This document shows positions 1 through 13,142 of a DNA stretch of 64,000 nt, piece by piece. The notes beneath the pieces were generated by a model. The model ran no database searches. It saw nothing but the letters and a program-made list of their open reading frames with translations, and had not been told where the DNA came from. Both the position numbers and the translations under genes were made by a program. The DNA lies in the NCBI GenBank assembly GCA_000231825.2, contig JH720295.1:1816352-1880351 (forward strand), read 5' to 3'. Position 1 is the first letter of the stretch. Each line of letters opens with the position of its first letter. The stretch comes from Tetrahymena elliotti 4EA. Lineage: Eukaryota > Ciliophora > Oligohymenophorea > Hymenostomatida > Tetrahymenidae.

Positions 1-2
1 CA

Positions 3-285
3 TTAGAATATCTTGAAGAATCTCTGAAAATAAGAAAATAAATTTTACCAGAGAATCACCCTGATATTGCTTCATCTCTCAATAATATTGGTGAATGTTA
101 TTCAGATCTTGGTGATATAAAAAGGCGTTCGAATATCTTGAAGAATCTCTGAAAATAGGAAAATAAATTTTACCAGAGAATCACCTTGAAATATTGGTTA
201 GTGTTATTTAGAACTTGGAGATAATAAAAAGTACTCAGAATATTTTGAAGAATGTGTTAAAATATTAATTTATAATTTGTGAAAT
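3..285 (+). pseudogene. Decayed tetratricopeptide-repeat (TPR) gene fragment
   Basis: Successive pieces encode kinesin-light-chain-type TPR units. The frame starting at base 3 reads LEYLEESLKIRKQILPENHP and continues SLNNIGECYSDLGD; the next unit repeats EYLEESLK. The frame breaks near base 122, where one A appears to be missing after GDI, and again near base 185, where about 18 bases of the repeat are absent. The last unit (GDNKKYSEYFEECVK) runs to a TGA near 285. TPR units of this class form helical protein-protein interaction scaffolds. The upstream part lies outside the window, so only this broken 3' end is seen. The call assumes TAA/TAG = Gln. I am confident of the TPR origin and fairly confident that it is dead. 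Confidence 0.75.
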
Positions 286-879
286 AAAATTTTTAAAAAT
301 ATTCATTATAACAAAAAAATTATCCTAAATAAAATAATTTTGCTATTTAAAATTTTTTTAAAAAACCTTTATTTATAAGGCAAACTGTATAGAAATTAAA
401 AATATTTTATCTAAAATTTACTTAATTAATAGAAATAGTAAAATTCAATTAAAATACTTTAGTGTATTAATTGTACTTTTATTTAAGGTTAGAAAAAATA
501 TTAATTTTAAAAACTTTCTTCTTAAATTTAAGTACTTATTAAACACGTGTTTATGGTAATTTTAAAAATATTTATTTTTCAACAATTTTTTCAAAAAAAA
601 TAATATCTTTTTCAGGCTTAATTTATAATAAAATTTTTTGTATCAGAAATAAGAAAATAACTAGAAAACAATAAAAAATGAATGTACTCTTTTTTATCAA
701 TTAATTTACCAAAAAACATTTTTTCTTGATCAACAATTAATTGTATTGATATTTTTTATCAAAAATTTATCTTTAAAAAAATATATTAAGTGCAATAAAT
801 ATCAAAGTATCCTTTTTAATACTGTTTTACCGAATTTTGTAAAGAAGTTTTTTAATTTTTAGACTCTTGATAAATTTGC
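286..879. other. A+T-rich spacer, no gene seen
   Basis: Low-complexity A/T sequence with frequent stops on both strands and no recognisable protein signature. It probably includes the 3' flank of the TPR fragment. Confidence 0.5.
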
Positions 880-1600
880 AAGTGTGCGAACCTAAGGATT
901 TTAGTTCACCACCCTAGATCACATTTGCACATAGAAATGACAGTAGCTGGTCAGATTAATTTTTATTTTGATAAAATATTTTTTCGGAGTGTTAAAAGAT
1001 TATACCTAAGTATTTTAGATTGATCAAGTAATTCCACTGGGAGTTTGAATTTATTTCCTGGGCTCTATTGAATTTGAAGAAGCCTTAAGGTTAGAATCAA
1101 AGAAACTATTAACACAGAGAGATATCAATCATCTATTCGAGATAATTAAATAAATAATTTTGATTTTCTTATTATCACAATTATCCTATGTTAAAAAATT
1201 TTCTATTTACAAAATAGGGGTTAACACACCAACCACTTTTTATTAAATATATTTTTTTGTGGAAGTTAGTTGGTGACTGAAATATAAAATTTGGGAGCAA
1301 ATCCTGAAGCAATTTAAAACTTCTAAAATTTTCCCACCATTTACTCCAATAAGTTTAACTTGTTTTTTTGGCAAATGTTTGGCAGTTATTCTTTTTGTAC
1401 TTGCTGAGCCCTAAGGATTATTTTTTTACTAACCTTTTCTTTATTTATCTAGTTCTTTTATTTGCCTCTAATGTCTTTGACTTTCTTTATCTATTCTTCA
1501 TTTTCACTGCTCTGTTTTTCATCACTGTTGAGATCTAGTTCTATTTTTTCAGTGATTCTTTTGACTTGTAGCTGAGAGGGTTTCTGTTTTTCTTTGTTGT
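880..1600. other. Unresolved higher-complexity segment, possibly decayed coding DNA
   Basis: Base composition is visibly less A+T-biased than the flanks. Short protein-like readings occur in different frames: on the + strand around 1065-1150 (EEALRLESKKLLTQRDINHL) and 880-1020 (ending KRLYLSILD); on the - strand a long open frame from 1600 down to about 1120 (for example LDLNSDEKQSSENEE), and another - frame near 1265-1345 (KLIGVNGGKILEVLNCF). None could be joined into one gene, and I do not recognise the family. An old transposon or gene remnant with several frameshifts is the simplest reading. Confidence 0.35.
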
Positions 1601-1619
1601 ATTTAATCTAAATAATTAA

Positions 1620-3500
1620 TTTATGAAGTTTATTTTTTCAAATCGACTGTTACCTACTTGTATTTTATCTTCATAAATTATTTAATCAATTTATATTTAT
1701 TTGTCCAATACAAAATAGTTGTAAAAAAATAATTTTCAGAATTAATTTATAAAAACACACAGTTTTTTAAGTTTATCATCTACAATAATATTTAACTTGA
1801 GAAAATAATTTTTAGTATTTCAATATAATATTTTCTTAAAATTGAAATAGAGAAAATGACATCAGTTCTAAAGGATTTTAAGTTTTAGCATAGGTCTTAG
1901 AAACAACATTTAGCAAACTTTTAACTTTAAAACTGTTATTAGGGTATAAATTAATTAATTTATTTTATTATTAACTTTAGAATACAATTATATTTGCTCT
2001 AATTCAATTTTAATTTAACTTTTTTAGTTTATTTATTAATATTTTAAATCATAATTAATTTCAATAGATTCAACAGCATTGATGAAAATGGTATTAATTT
2101 TGTATTGTCTGCTTTGTCTAGTATTAACTATCTCTAAATATTAAAACTTGGTTTGGCATAACAATTTACTATTTCAAAACAAACATTTATTTTATTTTAC
2201 TTTTTTTATCTATTTTAAAAAAGATTTATTTCTTGTTTTAAAATATTTTTTGTTGCTAAAATTGAATTTTAATTTATTTTTCTTAATCATTAAAATAAAA
2301 AGGTTACAAAATATTAAAGGAGATAGCACTTAACTTTTATCTTCTATTTTGAAAAAATAGAATTAACTCTAAATTATTACTCTTTATCTGGCATAAAAAA
2401 AGATTTTTTTGTTTTCAACTAATATTTTATTTTTTAAACATATATAATTAAAAATACCATACATATCAACTTTCATTTTGATTTAAAAATTAAGTATAAT
2501 TATGACCATTTTTATTTAAATTGATCAGACTTTATCTTTAATTATTTAATTTTATTAATAACAGATCTAATTAAATTAATTCAGATCAAGAATCTTAATT
2601 GAAGAATTAAATCACTAAATTGAAAAAACTTGTTAAGAAAAAATCTAACTGTTTGAAGTTTGAAAACAATGAAAAGATATTTCTAGATTTTATGGATAAT
2701 TATTTGCTGTTTGTCTTATCTATTTTTATTTAATGAAAAACTAAATACAAATTAAATATTTTTATAAAATTTTTCTTTGTTTTTTTAGAAGGGATTTGAA
2801 TAAGTAATATTTTTTTAATTTAAATTCTTAATTTTATCTTTAAGGTATTCATAGAATTTCTAAACAATTAAATTAAATTGTTTGAAAGAATTTGTTTAAT
2901 CAGCTATTGTATATTTCTAATCCCCCTCTCTTCCTCTCCCTTATTTTAAAATAAATGAAATAATTTAATTCTTTTATATTATTAAACTAATGAAATATAT
3001 AAATCTGCAAAGAAATAATATTTTAATCATGTAAATAAATTTTTTTAGATTCTTTTTTAATAGAATCTCAAGAATTAACTATTAACTGCATGATACATTC
3101 TCTATTAATATCTTATTTTTCATTTAAAATATTTAAAATGAATTCTTTAAACGAATTATACCAAAATTCAAAGGTTAAAATAGAGGTAGATTTTGAGGGT
3201 ATTATCAATATTTTTCTTTTACTATTTATTGATAACAACTAAATGAGGTGAAATTAGTATAAAAAGTATAATAATCTATTTTTATTATAATGTACTTATT
3301 TTTTAAAATGAATATTAATTATATATGGTAGAATATCAATAGGGGAGAGGAGGGAATTTAGAATATAAATTTTATAGTCTATTTAATTTTTATTGTTTAT
3401 TTTTTTTCATATCTAGAATAAAAAATTTAAGAAAGGGGTTATATGCAATTGGTTATATAAAATAAAAAGGTATTTGATTCATATTTTAATCATGAGAATT
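1620..3500. other. Long A+T-rich intergenic region
   Basis: No protein-like frame was found on either strand. Notable items are a pyrimidine tract (2921-2940, C5TCTCTTCC type) and a purine tract of related sequence in opposite orientation (3341-3354, AGGGGAGAGGAGGG). The right end holds the 3' flank of gene A. Confidence 0.5.
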
Positions 3501-6500
3501 TCATAATTTGTATAATATTTCTCTTTGTTTAGGATATTATAACTTTTTTCTTTTGTGACAAAATATATTGCTAATAGGTAGAATTAAGCTTTCAATCAAA
3601 AATTTTATTAAATTTATCAAATTGAATACTGTTATAACTAAACTTGTTGCAAGACCTAATCCTAAATATTCCCCAATTTCTTCTTCAGTATAATTGATTG
3701 ATTTGTGTTTTTAGTTAAATCTCATTATCATTATCATTAAAACCCAAGCTATTGAAAGTAGTATTTCTCCTAAGCATTTTATCATAGAAGCAAATAGGTA
3801 TTTGTAAGGTTTAAAATAAAAAGTGAAAACCCCTATTAAAAAACTTAATATACATGCTACATAACAGATTACTGTTGGATAATCAGAAAAAATAAATGTT
3901 GATAGTAAAATCAATATCTTTTTAGTTAAGCTTATAAAATAGTAGTTTTTTATTAACTTATTCATAAGAGTATTTTTATTATTGACTTATTTAAATCTTT
4001 TTTAAAATAGTTCAAGAGCATCTTCTTTTTTCTCAGATTTTTATGAATTTAGAGTTTTTATAAACCAATTGTTACTATGTAATAATAAATATAGAAATGT
4101 TAACGCAGCATAAAAGTTCCATCTGGATATAAAATTAGTCTCATCTATTGCTGAAAATTGTATACACAATGAAATAACTAGCATAAGTAGATTTATTTCA
4201 TTTTCTATACTAAGTTTTTGTATTACAAAATTTAAAAGCTTGCTTTATTTTTAAGCCCTCTATGAAGATCGAATATAAGCAAAAATCATTGTTAAAATTA
4301 TTAATAAATACTTTAAGACTATAATTTAGCAGTTTACTAAAATTGAATTGCTGAATCCTAAACGATTTAGTTAATTATTTGGTATTTCTTTTACATGTTT
4401 ATTTAAATCAATTCCTAGAAAACTAAAATCACTTTTGTAAGAAGACGACTAGGTCTCTTCAACGTTTCTGTAAACAAATTTACCAAAGCAAGATAAGAAT
4501 TAATACAAATTTGGTGGATATTAAATATCTAGTAATAAAAATATTGCAGTTGGTTGAATAGAATTCAGAATGTAAAATAAGAATTAGAATTTATTTATTA
4601 AATTTACTAGATTTTAGTTTTATGGAGTTAATTAATCAAGAGGTATTTTTTTATTTGTTTCTTAAAAGTATGGGCCAATTTGAAACTATAAAGGTGATTT
4701 ACTGTAAATAGGATTAAGAACTAATAGTTTTAGATTATTATAAAAAATATTAGTTTTCTTGAATAATAAATAACCAGTTGTTTGCTATATATTTGAGTTA
4801 ATTTGTATTATTAATATTAATTTTTTATTATTATCTTAAATTAGATAATTCTAAATAGAGTAGAGTTAATTACTTAATTAATTTATTTGTAATGAAAACA
4901 AATTATTAAGTCCATATTCTATAATCTTTTCTTTTAAATAATCTATTGAATACTCAAATTATATCTCAATTTGATATTAAATATTTATAAATTGTATTTT
5001 AAATGATGTGATATTCATTAGCTACAGACATCCACATATACTAGAATTGGAAACATAATCTGATTAGCCATTACAAATACATTCATTTTATGCATTTAAA
5101 TAAAAGCCATTATAGCATGTAATACAATTAAAACTTTCTTAACCAGAGCAAGAAGAGCAAAGCTCAAAGCATTTTAAGCATTTCTATTAAACTTAATTGT
5201 AAAAGTACCCAAATTAACACATTTAGCATAAACCAGTAAGAGAATCTTCATATTACCCATTTGGGCAAGCACATTTTGGAGGTTGAATTCTATTTCCTTG
5301 GCATACAACGCATTAATTATTTTTATCACATGTTTTACATTGTTTTGGGCAATTAAGAATTTAAATATTACATAAAGGAGGATTTGTTAAAAATTGACTA
5401 CAATTTGTACAGTTATCTGGATCATCAATACATGAAGAGCATTAGCTATTGCATACTTTTATTTTATTTAATAAAAATAATAAGTTTAAGTTTTAATAAA
5501 ACAAAAAAGGAATCTGATCATAAATTCTATTAAAGCTTTTTTTTAAGAAACTCAACTAAATTTTTTGAATTCTATTAAATTATCAATTAAATATTATATT
5601 TACTTTTGCATTCAAAATTTGTATCTTTGTAGTGGTTAGATTGTATACATTCGCATGACGGGGGAGACTAAAATGAATTTTTACATGTCAAGCAATTATT
5701 TTAATTTAAAGAGCAAGTAAGGCATTAGGATGAACATTCTATAATTATTAAAACAAATCAAAAATTATTTTTTTAAATTGAAATTTACATAAGCATTTTT
5801 TTAGATTTTAATCAAAATACATTCCATTTGGACATGAGCAACTTTGTGATAAAATCATTTAATTATCAACACATTCTATACATTACTATGTTTTTATATC
5901 AAGGTTTAAACAATTAGGTAAAATCAATCCTGATTTTGAACATGTTTTTGTATTTTCATTATAATAATAGAGTTCTTCATTTAATTAATTATTTTTATTG
6001 CAATCACTTTTGGGTATAGCTTTTCCTTTTTAAAGAGCAAAATCTTTTTTTGGATAAATACATGTCATATTTTAACGGTTGATCTCAATAAAGCAAGGAT
6101 CTTAGCTATCATAATTTAAATAATAAAAGCCTCCCAAATAAATCTAAATTAAATGATAGTAAAGAACAGGTTCATTAATAAGTGACATTAAATCATACTT
6201 AACAAGTAAATCTCCAATAATTATATCATAAGAAAACTATTTTTAGCTTACCTATAAAGAATATTACATCTGTACCTCATCAGAAACATAATTAGCAACA
6301 ACATTAAATTTAGTCATAACCATAGAGTTTGAATACTCCAAATAGTCTACTCTTATAACTATATAATTAAAAAATATGATGCATTTTTTATTAGATAAAT
6401 ATTAAAATATCAAAAATACCCCACCTTCAATAAATTTCCAAAAAATAATTGTTTAATTTTGGAGCATAAAATTCAAAGATTAAAAAAATAAATTGTGGAT

Positions 6501-9500
6501 ATTTTTTTTGGTAAATTTATTAAATACTGAGAATTTATGTTAAATAAATATTTTTAAAATTTTTACATAAGTTTGTTGACTAATTTGTTCTTATTATTGA
6601 TTTTTCAAATATTTTGCAATAATAATTGTAGAGATTTTGTGTACAAACTTCTAAATGATATTACTATTTCAGATATTAATCAGACTTTAATCTAAATACA
6701 AAGATTACATCATTATTAGAAGTTAAGCTTAAAATTTTGTAATAAAAATGCTCACATTCATTATAGTAAATAGGTTATATTTGCATAATTATACAGAATG
6801 GAACTTTGTCAAGCTATTAATTTAAATTTATGATACCTTAATTCTAAGTTGGCATTAAAAGTCCTTTTAAATTATCAAAATTATAATTTTAATTGCTTAA
6901 GCTTAGATTAACAGAAGTATCTAATTTATTAGCTATTATTAATTGTTTATTCTAAAACTCTTATTTGTAATCGATGAAATTAAAATCCAGGAGTTAAACT
7001 AGATCTTCTTTCTAGAAGTCTATAAGATTAGTTATAAAAATTCTCATGCTCAAATCACCTATTTTTATTAATAAAATTAATCTAAATATCCATATTTTGA
7101 TAAATATATAACTACCCTTCATAATCCAATTATTTGTTCCTATTTTCCCACATAGAGGATAATCATTTAAAAATAATGGGGACTATATTCCTATAACTAA
7201 ATAAGGATCTTCTAGATTTTAATTGATTATATTCTTTTAATTCAATTAATAATAAGAAACCTCTTGATTTGCATATTTAATGATCATATTCACACCTAGA
7301 AAATCATAGTAAAATCCTAACCATATATCAGTATCTGATTCTATACTAGCCTGTAATAAAGTTTAGTCTTAATTATTAATTAAATTAAGATACAACTTAT
7401 TTAATGAGTCAAATTATGAAATCAAAGAAAATATATGATCATTCTTATTTATTAAGTAACAAACAGTATAAACGTTCTACTTTGGTAAATTTGAAATTTA
7501 TAAGCTGAAATTCAAAGAAAAGAAAAAAGAATTAGATTCAAAACCAATTCTTAATGAGCTATCTCTCACTTAAAATTTCTATAAGTTGTAACTATTTTGT
7601 GAATTCGAGCAAATAATCTAACTATCATCAATTATAAATTTATTATTATTTTTGCCTATTTTCATAAAAACAGAAATACACTATGTCTCATCATCAAAGT
7701 AGTTACTATTACATTTTCCTTTAAAATAAAAATAAATTTAATGAAAATTTAAAAAGAATATTACCATCATATTTATTTGGGAAAATATAAGTATCACAAT
7801 TGTATTAAGTAAAGCAAGTTTTACAATAGTAAGGACAATTTTAACATTTTTACTGAGTATTATCAAAATATTAACCATCTGGACAGCCACAAGAATTATT
7901 AAAATAATCTTAGCCTTATATTTAGCACTGGAAATTGTTAGAAATATCATACAAACAAATTTATGCTAAAGGAATAGGAAAAGGAGTAAATGGAGTTGTA
8001 CAAGTAGGTTAGCATGAGGTTTAAAGATCATATTTTAAATATTCTGAAGAATTTTAACAGAAAAAGCATTCTTTTTCATTTATTTTAATTTTACAATCAT
8101 TGCAAGTTTGAAAAAATGCTCCTGAATAAAGCTTGAAAGATTTTATTAGTATCACTCTGGTTGTATTAATAGTAGGTGCACTAGGTATATTATAGAAACT
8201 AATACCGATTTGCCCCCAAAAAGTATTTTGAAAAACTGTATTAAAAATTAAGATTCCATCTAGATAAAATAGTCTAATTATTTGATCAAATTTTTTTTAG
8301 AAAATACAAACAATTTAATGCTACTAGTCATATGAAAATGGGTGTTAACTGCTTGTATATGATTGGTAGTATATATCTTCATATAAATCAATAATAAAAT
8401 CTTTACCAATAATTATCTAATAACAAGTAACCCAAGCCAATGGGTTATCCGTTATTCTCTAAGCATTCAAACCAAAAACACCTCCATAGAAATTTTGATC
8501 TTAAGTACTTAAAAAAATATCAAATGAAAATATAACCCCACTTTCTTCCTAAAAATCTATAAAGCGTTCTGAATTGTAAAAAGAACCTCCTAAAAATTTA
8601 AAAAAAGGCCAATCAACCTTATCAAAAGAATTACTTTTATAACATGTTTAGTGTCCAGGAGCTAAGTTGAATAAATAACCACTCTTAGAAGATGCCTTAA
8701 CAAAATTGAAGTAATAAATTAATTTAGGTAATATAGCCATTTCTTAAGGCATAGTTTGTATGAGAGTACCTTGATTTGAATCATTTGATTTCCCTATAAA
8801 CACTAATATCTTTTTTATTTAGTTTTAATTAAAAAAATATAAATATTATTTAAAATATTTGATTTGTAAAATTTAATATTAAGATATTTGTTACTCCTCA
8901 AAAGTAAATAAAATTTGTTTGACTTGAAATATATGATTTAAAAAAATATAATATAAATATTTAATAATGACAATCATTAAAAATTATAAGGTTAATTTAG
9001 CTTTCTTAATTCTTATTTTTAAAATGATAGAATTTTATGACTATTTTCCTCAAGTATTTTAAATATGATTACTTACAATATAATTTCCATTTTTTAAATT
9101 AAAATTATTAAAGTAAATAAGATGAAAAGATTTACCTATTTAGCTACTGAGCAAGATCTGCTATAAGGATAATACATTTGAGCACCATAAAAATATTCAA
9201 AGTTCTAGTTATCAAAGAAAGATATCAGATTATTTTATGAATAGCTTTGAGTTATTAAAGGAGACTGCTATGAAGTTATTATTGTGAAATAAATAAAACT
9301 CTTATTTGTATTTTAGTCATTCAAATTGATTCCTATCCTGATAAAAAACCATCTGTCTTGTAACTCATTTTAAAATAAGTTAGATATATCTTAGGGAATT
9401 AGAGTTTGGTCTTGAATAGTGCAAGATATTATTTTTAGAACAGGATTATAAACAATTTAAATGAAATTCTGATTGGGGCTATTTCTTGCTTAAATCAACT

Positions 9501-9735
9501 AATAATTTTAATTGGATTTTCCTATCAATCGATACCATCCTACTATTGTTAATTATGAAAATTAAGATTAATAATTAGATAGTATTTGCATCCCTTTTTC
9601 CATTTATCCAATTTAAGATTATTCACAACTAAAATATGTAGTCTTATTTACCAAAGTTAAGATCTAAGGACATGAGCCCTCTACAAATTGAATAAAAATT
9701 AGACTTAGTAATACTATGAAACAAATAAAATTCAT
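3501..9735 (-). CDS. Gene A: secreted/membrane protein with furin-like Cys repeats and multi-span C-terminus
   Basis: My exon model is 9735-9136, 8809-7765, 7718-6567, 6526-5789, 5738-5604 and 5455-3501. This gives 5625 bases, 1874 residues, with all phases agreeing. The start MNFICFIVLLSLIFIQFVEG is a clear signal peptide. Residues about 200-430 are beta-rich (FWGQIGISFYNIPSAP). Cysteine-rich CxxC repeats of the furin/growth-factor-receptor type occur at about 435-570 and 1140-1370 (CKICNSQCSSC, CSCPNGMYFD). About 1600-1860 is hydrophobic with several membrane spans and a basic tail ending before TGA at 3501-3503. Large proteins of this shape are common in Tetrahymena and are thought to be surface or secretory-pathway proteins; ligand and function are unknown. 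The intron at 6527-6566 is the weakest: an alternative frame there reads well but meets a TGA near 6430. The remaining introns read cleanly. Confidence 0.85.
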
Positions 9736-10539
9736 TTTAAAATTAAGCGAATTTAGTATTGTTACTATTTGCATATTATTTACTTAATTTACTCAAGTAT
9801 ATTAGTTTACTCTCTTTTTAATGTATTTATTTCAATATTTATAGCCTTATTGATAGAACTTTTAGAAATAATAATACAAATGGGTGAAATAATATTCAAT
9901 CAACATAATCTTTTTTTATTTAGTTTATATTTAAGTATTTATCTTATTATTCATATCACTAAACTATATTCTCAGTTAAAAATTATTTTGATTTTAATAT
10001 TTACAATTTGGTTAAAGAGTTTTGCTTGTCAAAAAATTTACAAAGCAGAAGAAGTATAATAATCTAACTAAATTTGGTATTTCACATTTCTAAATTTATC
10101 TTAAAAATTAATCTATATAATGATGAGTAGGCACATGATTTGATTTTAATTAAATAAATAAATTGTTTTATTGTTAAAATTAAAAAGGATTGTAAAAATA
10201 TTTTTAAATTACAACGTTTAAATTAGATTTTACAGTTAATAAATTTATAACTTCCTAACAAATAAAATTTGATTAAATATTAATAAAAGAAATTAGTCAA
10301 ATAATAAATAATAATTAAATAATAATTAGTAAATTTTAAAAAGGATGAAATGAAACTATTCTTTCACTCTAAAAAAGTAGATACTTCCTAATTAAAAATT
10401 AAGAAATAGTAAATATATATATATAGTACCCTAGGGTACTGCCTTGCTAAAGGCTACATACAAATAGAATACATATGCAGAGTAATAAATATTATCCAAA
10501 TTATAAATTTGTATTATTTTTATTTACACCCAGGTTATT
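9736..10539. other. Intergenic region upstream of gene A
   Basis: This is the 5' flank of gene A, and the far end abuts the 3' end of its damaged copy. A 96-codon hydrophobic frame on the + strand (9769-10059) opens only from TTG and has no support. A perfect palindrome lies at 10425-10440. Confidence 0.5.
10425..10440. repeat. Perfect 16-bp palindrome
   Basis: AGTACCCTAGGGTACT is its own reverse complement, with a G+C-rich core in a region otherwise nearly all A/T, and is preceded by an (AT)n run at 10412-10424. It lies between gene A and its truncated copy. Function unknown. Confidence 0.8.
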
Positions 10540-13142
10540 ATTGCTTTTTTCTTTAATGGTAACATTTATAGCTAATAGGTAGTATTAAGCTTTCAATCAA
10601 AAATTTTATTAAGTTAATCAAATTGAAGGCTGTTATAACCAAACTTCTTGCAAAACCTAATACTAAATATTCCTCTATTTCTTTATCAGTATAATTGATT
10701 TCATCTTTGTCATATTAGTTAAATCTCAATTTGATTATCATTTAAATCCAAGTTATTGAAAGTAGTATTTCTCCTAAGAATTTTATTATAGAGGCAGAAG
10801 GTTTTAAGTAAAAAGTGAAAACCCCTGTTAAAAAACTTAGTATACATGCTATATAACAGATTACTGTTGGATAATCAGATAAAATACTTATTGATAGCAA
10901 AATTAATAGCTTTTTTGTTAAACTTAAAAAATAAGAATTTTTTATTAGCTTATTCTTAAGAGTATTTTGATCATTGATTTTTTTTAATCTTTTTTAAAAT
11001 AGTTTTAGAGCCTCTTCATTTTTCTCAGATTCACATAAATTAAGAGTTTTTACAAACCAAATATTGCTATGCAATAGTAAATAAAGAAATACTAAAGCAG
11101 TATAAAAGCTCCATCTGTCAATATAGTTAGATTCATCTGTTGCTAAAAATTGTATGCATAATGAAATGATTAATTAACATAAGTAAATTTACTTCATTTT
11201 CTACACTAAGTTTTTATTAGAATATTTAAAAGTCTTTTTAATTTTTTTACCTAAATAGAAAAAGAAGCTAGTACAAAAGCAAAAGCCATTATTATAACTA
11301 TGGAGAAGTATTTAAATACAATAATTTAGCATTTAACTAAAATTGAATTGCTGAATCCTAAACGATTTAGTTAATTATTAGGAATTTCTTTTACATATTC
11401 ATTTAAATCAATTCCTAGAAACCTAAAATTACTTTAATAAGAAGATGACTAGGTTTCTTCAACATTTCTGTAAACAAATTTACCAAAACAGGATAAGAAT
11501 TAATACAAATTTGGTGGATATTAAATAGTTAGTAATAAAAATATTGAAGTTGGTTGAATAGAATTCAGAATGTAAAATAAGAATTAGAATTTATTTATTA
11601 AATTAACAAGATTTTAGTTTTGTGGATTAATCAAGAGGTATTTTTTTATTTGTTTCTTAAAAGTATGGACCAATTTGAAACTATAAAGGAGATTTGCTGT
11701 AAATAGGATTTAGGAAGACTAAGTTTAGATTATTATTGAATATATTAGTTTTCTTGAATAATAAATAACCAGTTGTTTGCTTTATATTTGAGTTGATTTA
11801 TATTATTAAAATTAATTTTTGTTGTTATCTTAAATAAGATAATTCTAAATAGAGTAAAGATCATTTCTTAATGAATTTATTTGTAAAAAGAATAAATTTT
11901 TTAGCCCATATTCTGTAATCTTTTCTTGTAAATAATCTATTTAGTACTAAAATTCTATCTCAATTTGATATACAAACTAATACCTATTTGCCCCCAAAAA
12001 GTATTTTGAAATACTGAATTAAAAATTAAGATTCCATCTATATATAAAAGTCTAATTACTTAACTAAATTTTTTTTATAAAATACAAACAATTTAATGCT
12101 ACACGTCATATGAAAATGAGTGTTAGTTACTTTGATGTGATTAATAATATTTATCTTCAAAAAGGTCATAAATAAAATATTTATAAATAATAATCTAATA
12201 TAATGTAACAAAAGGATTAGGATTTTCAGTTATTTTCTATGCATTCAAACCAAAAACACCTCCATAGAAATATAGATCTGAAATACTTAAAAAAATATCA
12301 AATGAAATTATAAGCCCACCTTCTTCTTAAAAATCTATAAAATGTTCTGAATTATATTAAGAACCTCCTAAAAATTAAAAAAAAGGCCAATAATAGTTTT
12401 TAAGAGAATTACTTTTATAACATGTTTAATGCCCAGGAGCTAATTTGAATAAATAACCACTCTTAGAAGATGCCTTAATAAAATCAAAGTAATAAATTAA
12501 TTTAGGTAATATAGCCATTTCTTGTGGGATGGCCTTAGTTTGAATCATTTGATTTCCCTAAAAATGCTAATATCTTTTTTATTTAGTTTGATGTTTGATT
12601 AAAAATTATTAAAATTTTATGTTAATGTAATGCTAATATTTTTGTTTATTCCAAAAGCAAATAATTCTTTACTTTAAAAAAATATAAATTAAATATTTCA
12701 TATAAATAATAAAAATCATTAGAAACTATTAGGTTAATTGGGTCTGAATATATCATTTTTGATAAGATATTTTAAATTAGATCATATAATCTCCATTTTC
12801 AAGTATAAAAATTCTAAAAATAAAACGATTAGATATATTTTAAGAATAACTTTGAGTTTTCAAAGGAGACCATTATGAAGTAAATAAAACTCTTGTTTGT
12901 ATTTTAATCATTCAAATTGATTCCTGTCCTGATAAAAAAGCAGCAATCTTATATTCGTTTTAAAATTAGTTAGAAATATCCTAAGCGTTTTAAATTTAGT
13001 CTTGAATAGTGCAAAATATTCTTTTTAGAACAGGATTAAAAACAAATTAAATGAAATTCTAACTTGAGCTATTTCTCGCTTCAATCAACAAATAATTTTA
13101 ATTGGATTTTCCTAGTAATAATATGAAATGAATAAAATTCAT
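10540..13142 (-). pseudogene. Internally deleted copy of gene A
   Basis: It starts with an ATG at 13140-13142 (MNFIHFILLL), then jumps in frame to the segment matching gene A near 9525 (GKSNQNY), so about 190 bases of exon 1 are missing. Bases 11972-12560 match gene A exon 2 (8197-8810) closely. At about 11971 the sequence joins directly to the C-terminal half of gene A (matching about 4975 downward), removing about 3.2 kb that carries all the furin-like repeats. The C-terminal membrane region is well preserved (SDYPTVICY, SFLTGVFTFYLKP). An extra four bases at about 11168-11178 shift the frame. It could still be transcribed, but the frameshift and the loss of a usable nearby stop argue for a pseudogene. 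Confidence 0.75.

Noticed and set aside
885..905. tRNA-like T-arm (GGTTCGCACACTT on the - strand)
   Set aside because: No matching five-base T-stem, no acceptor stem and no anticodon arm at the right distance.
6359..6424. 66-base intron in gene A
   Set aside because: The segment is open and a multiple of three, so translation is unaffected. Kept as exon because no transcript evidence forces its removal.
9769..10059. Hydrophobic 96-codon open frame on the + strand
   Set aside because: It begins at TTG, lies in the 5' flank of gene A, is A/T low-complexity, and under the ciliate code has no fitting ATG or stop.
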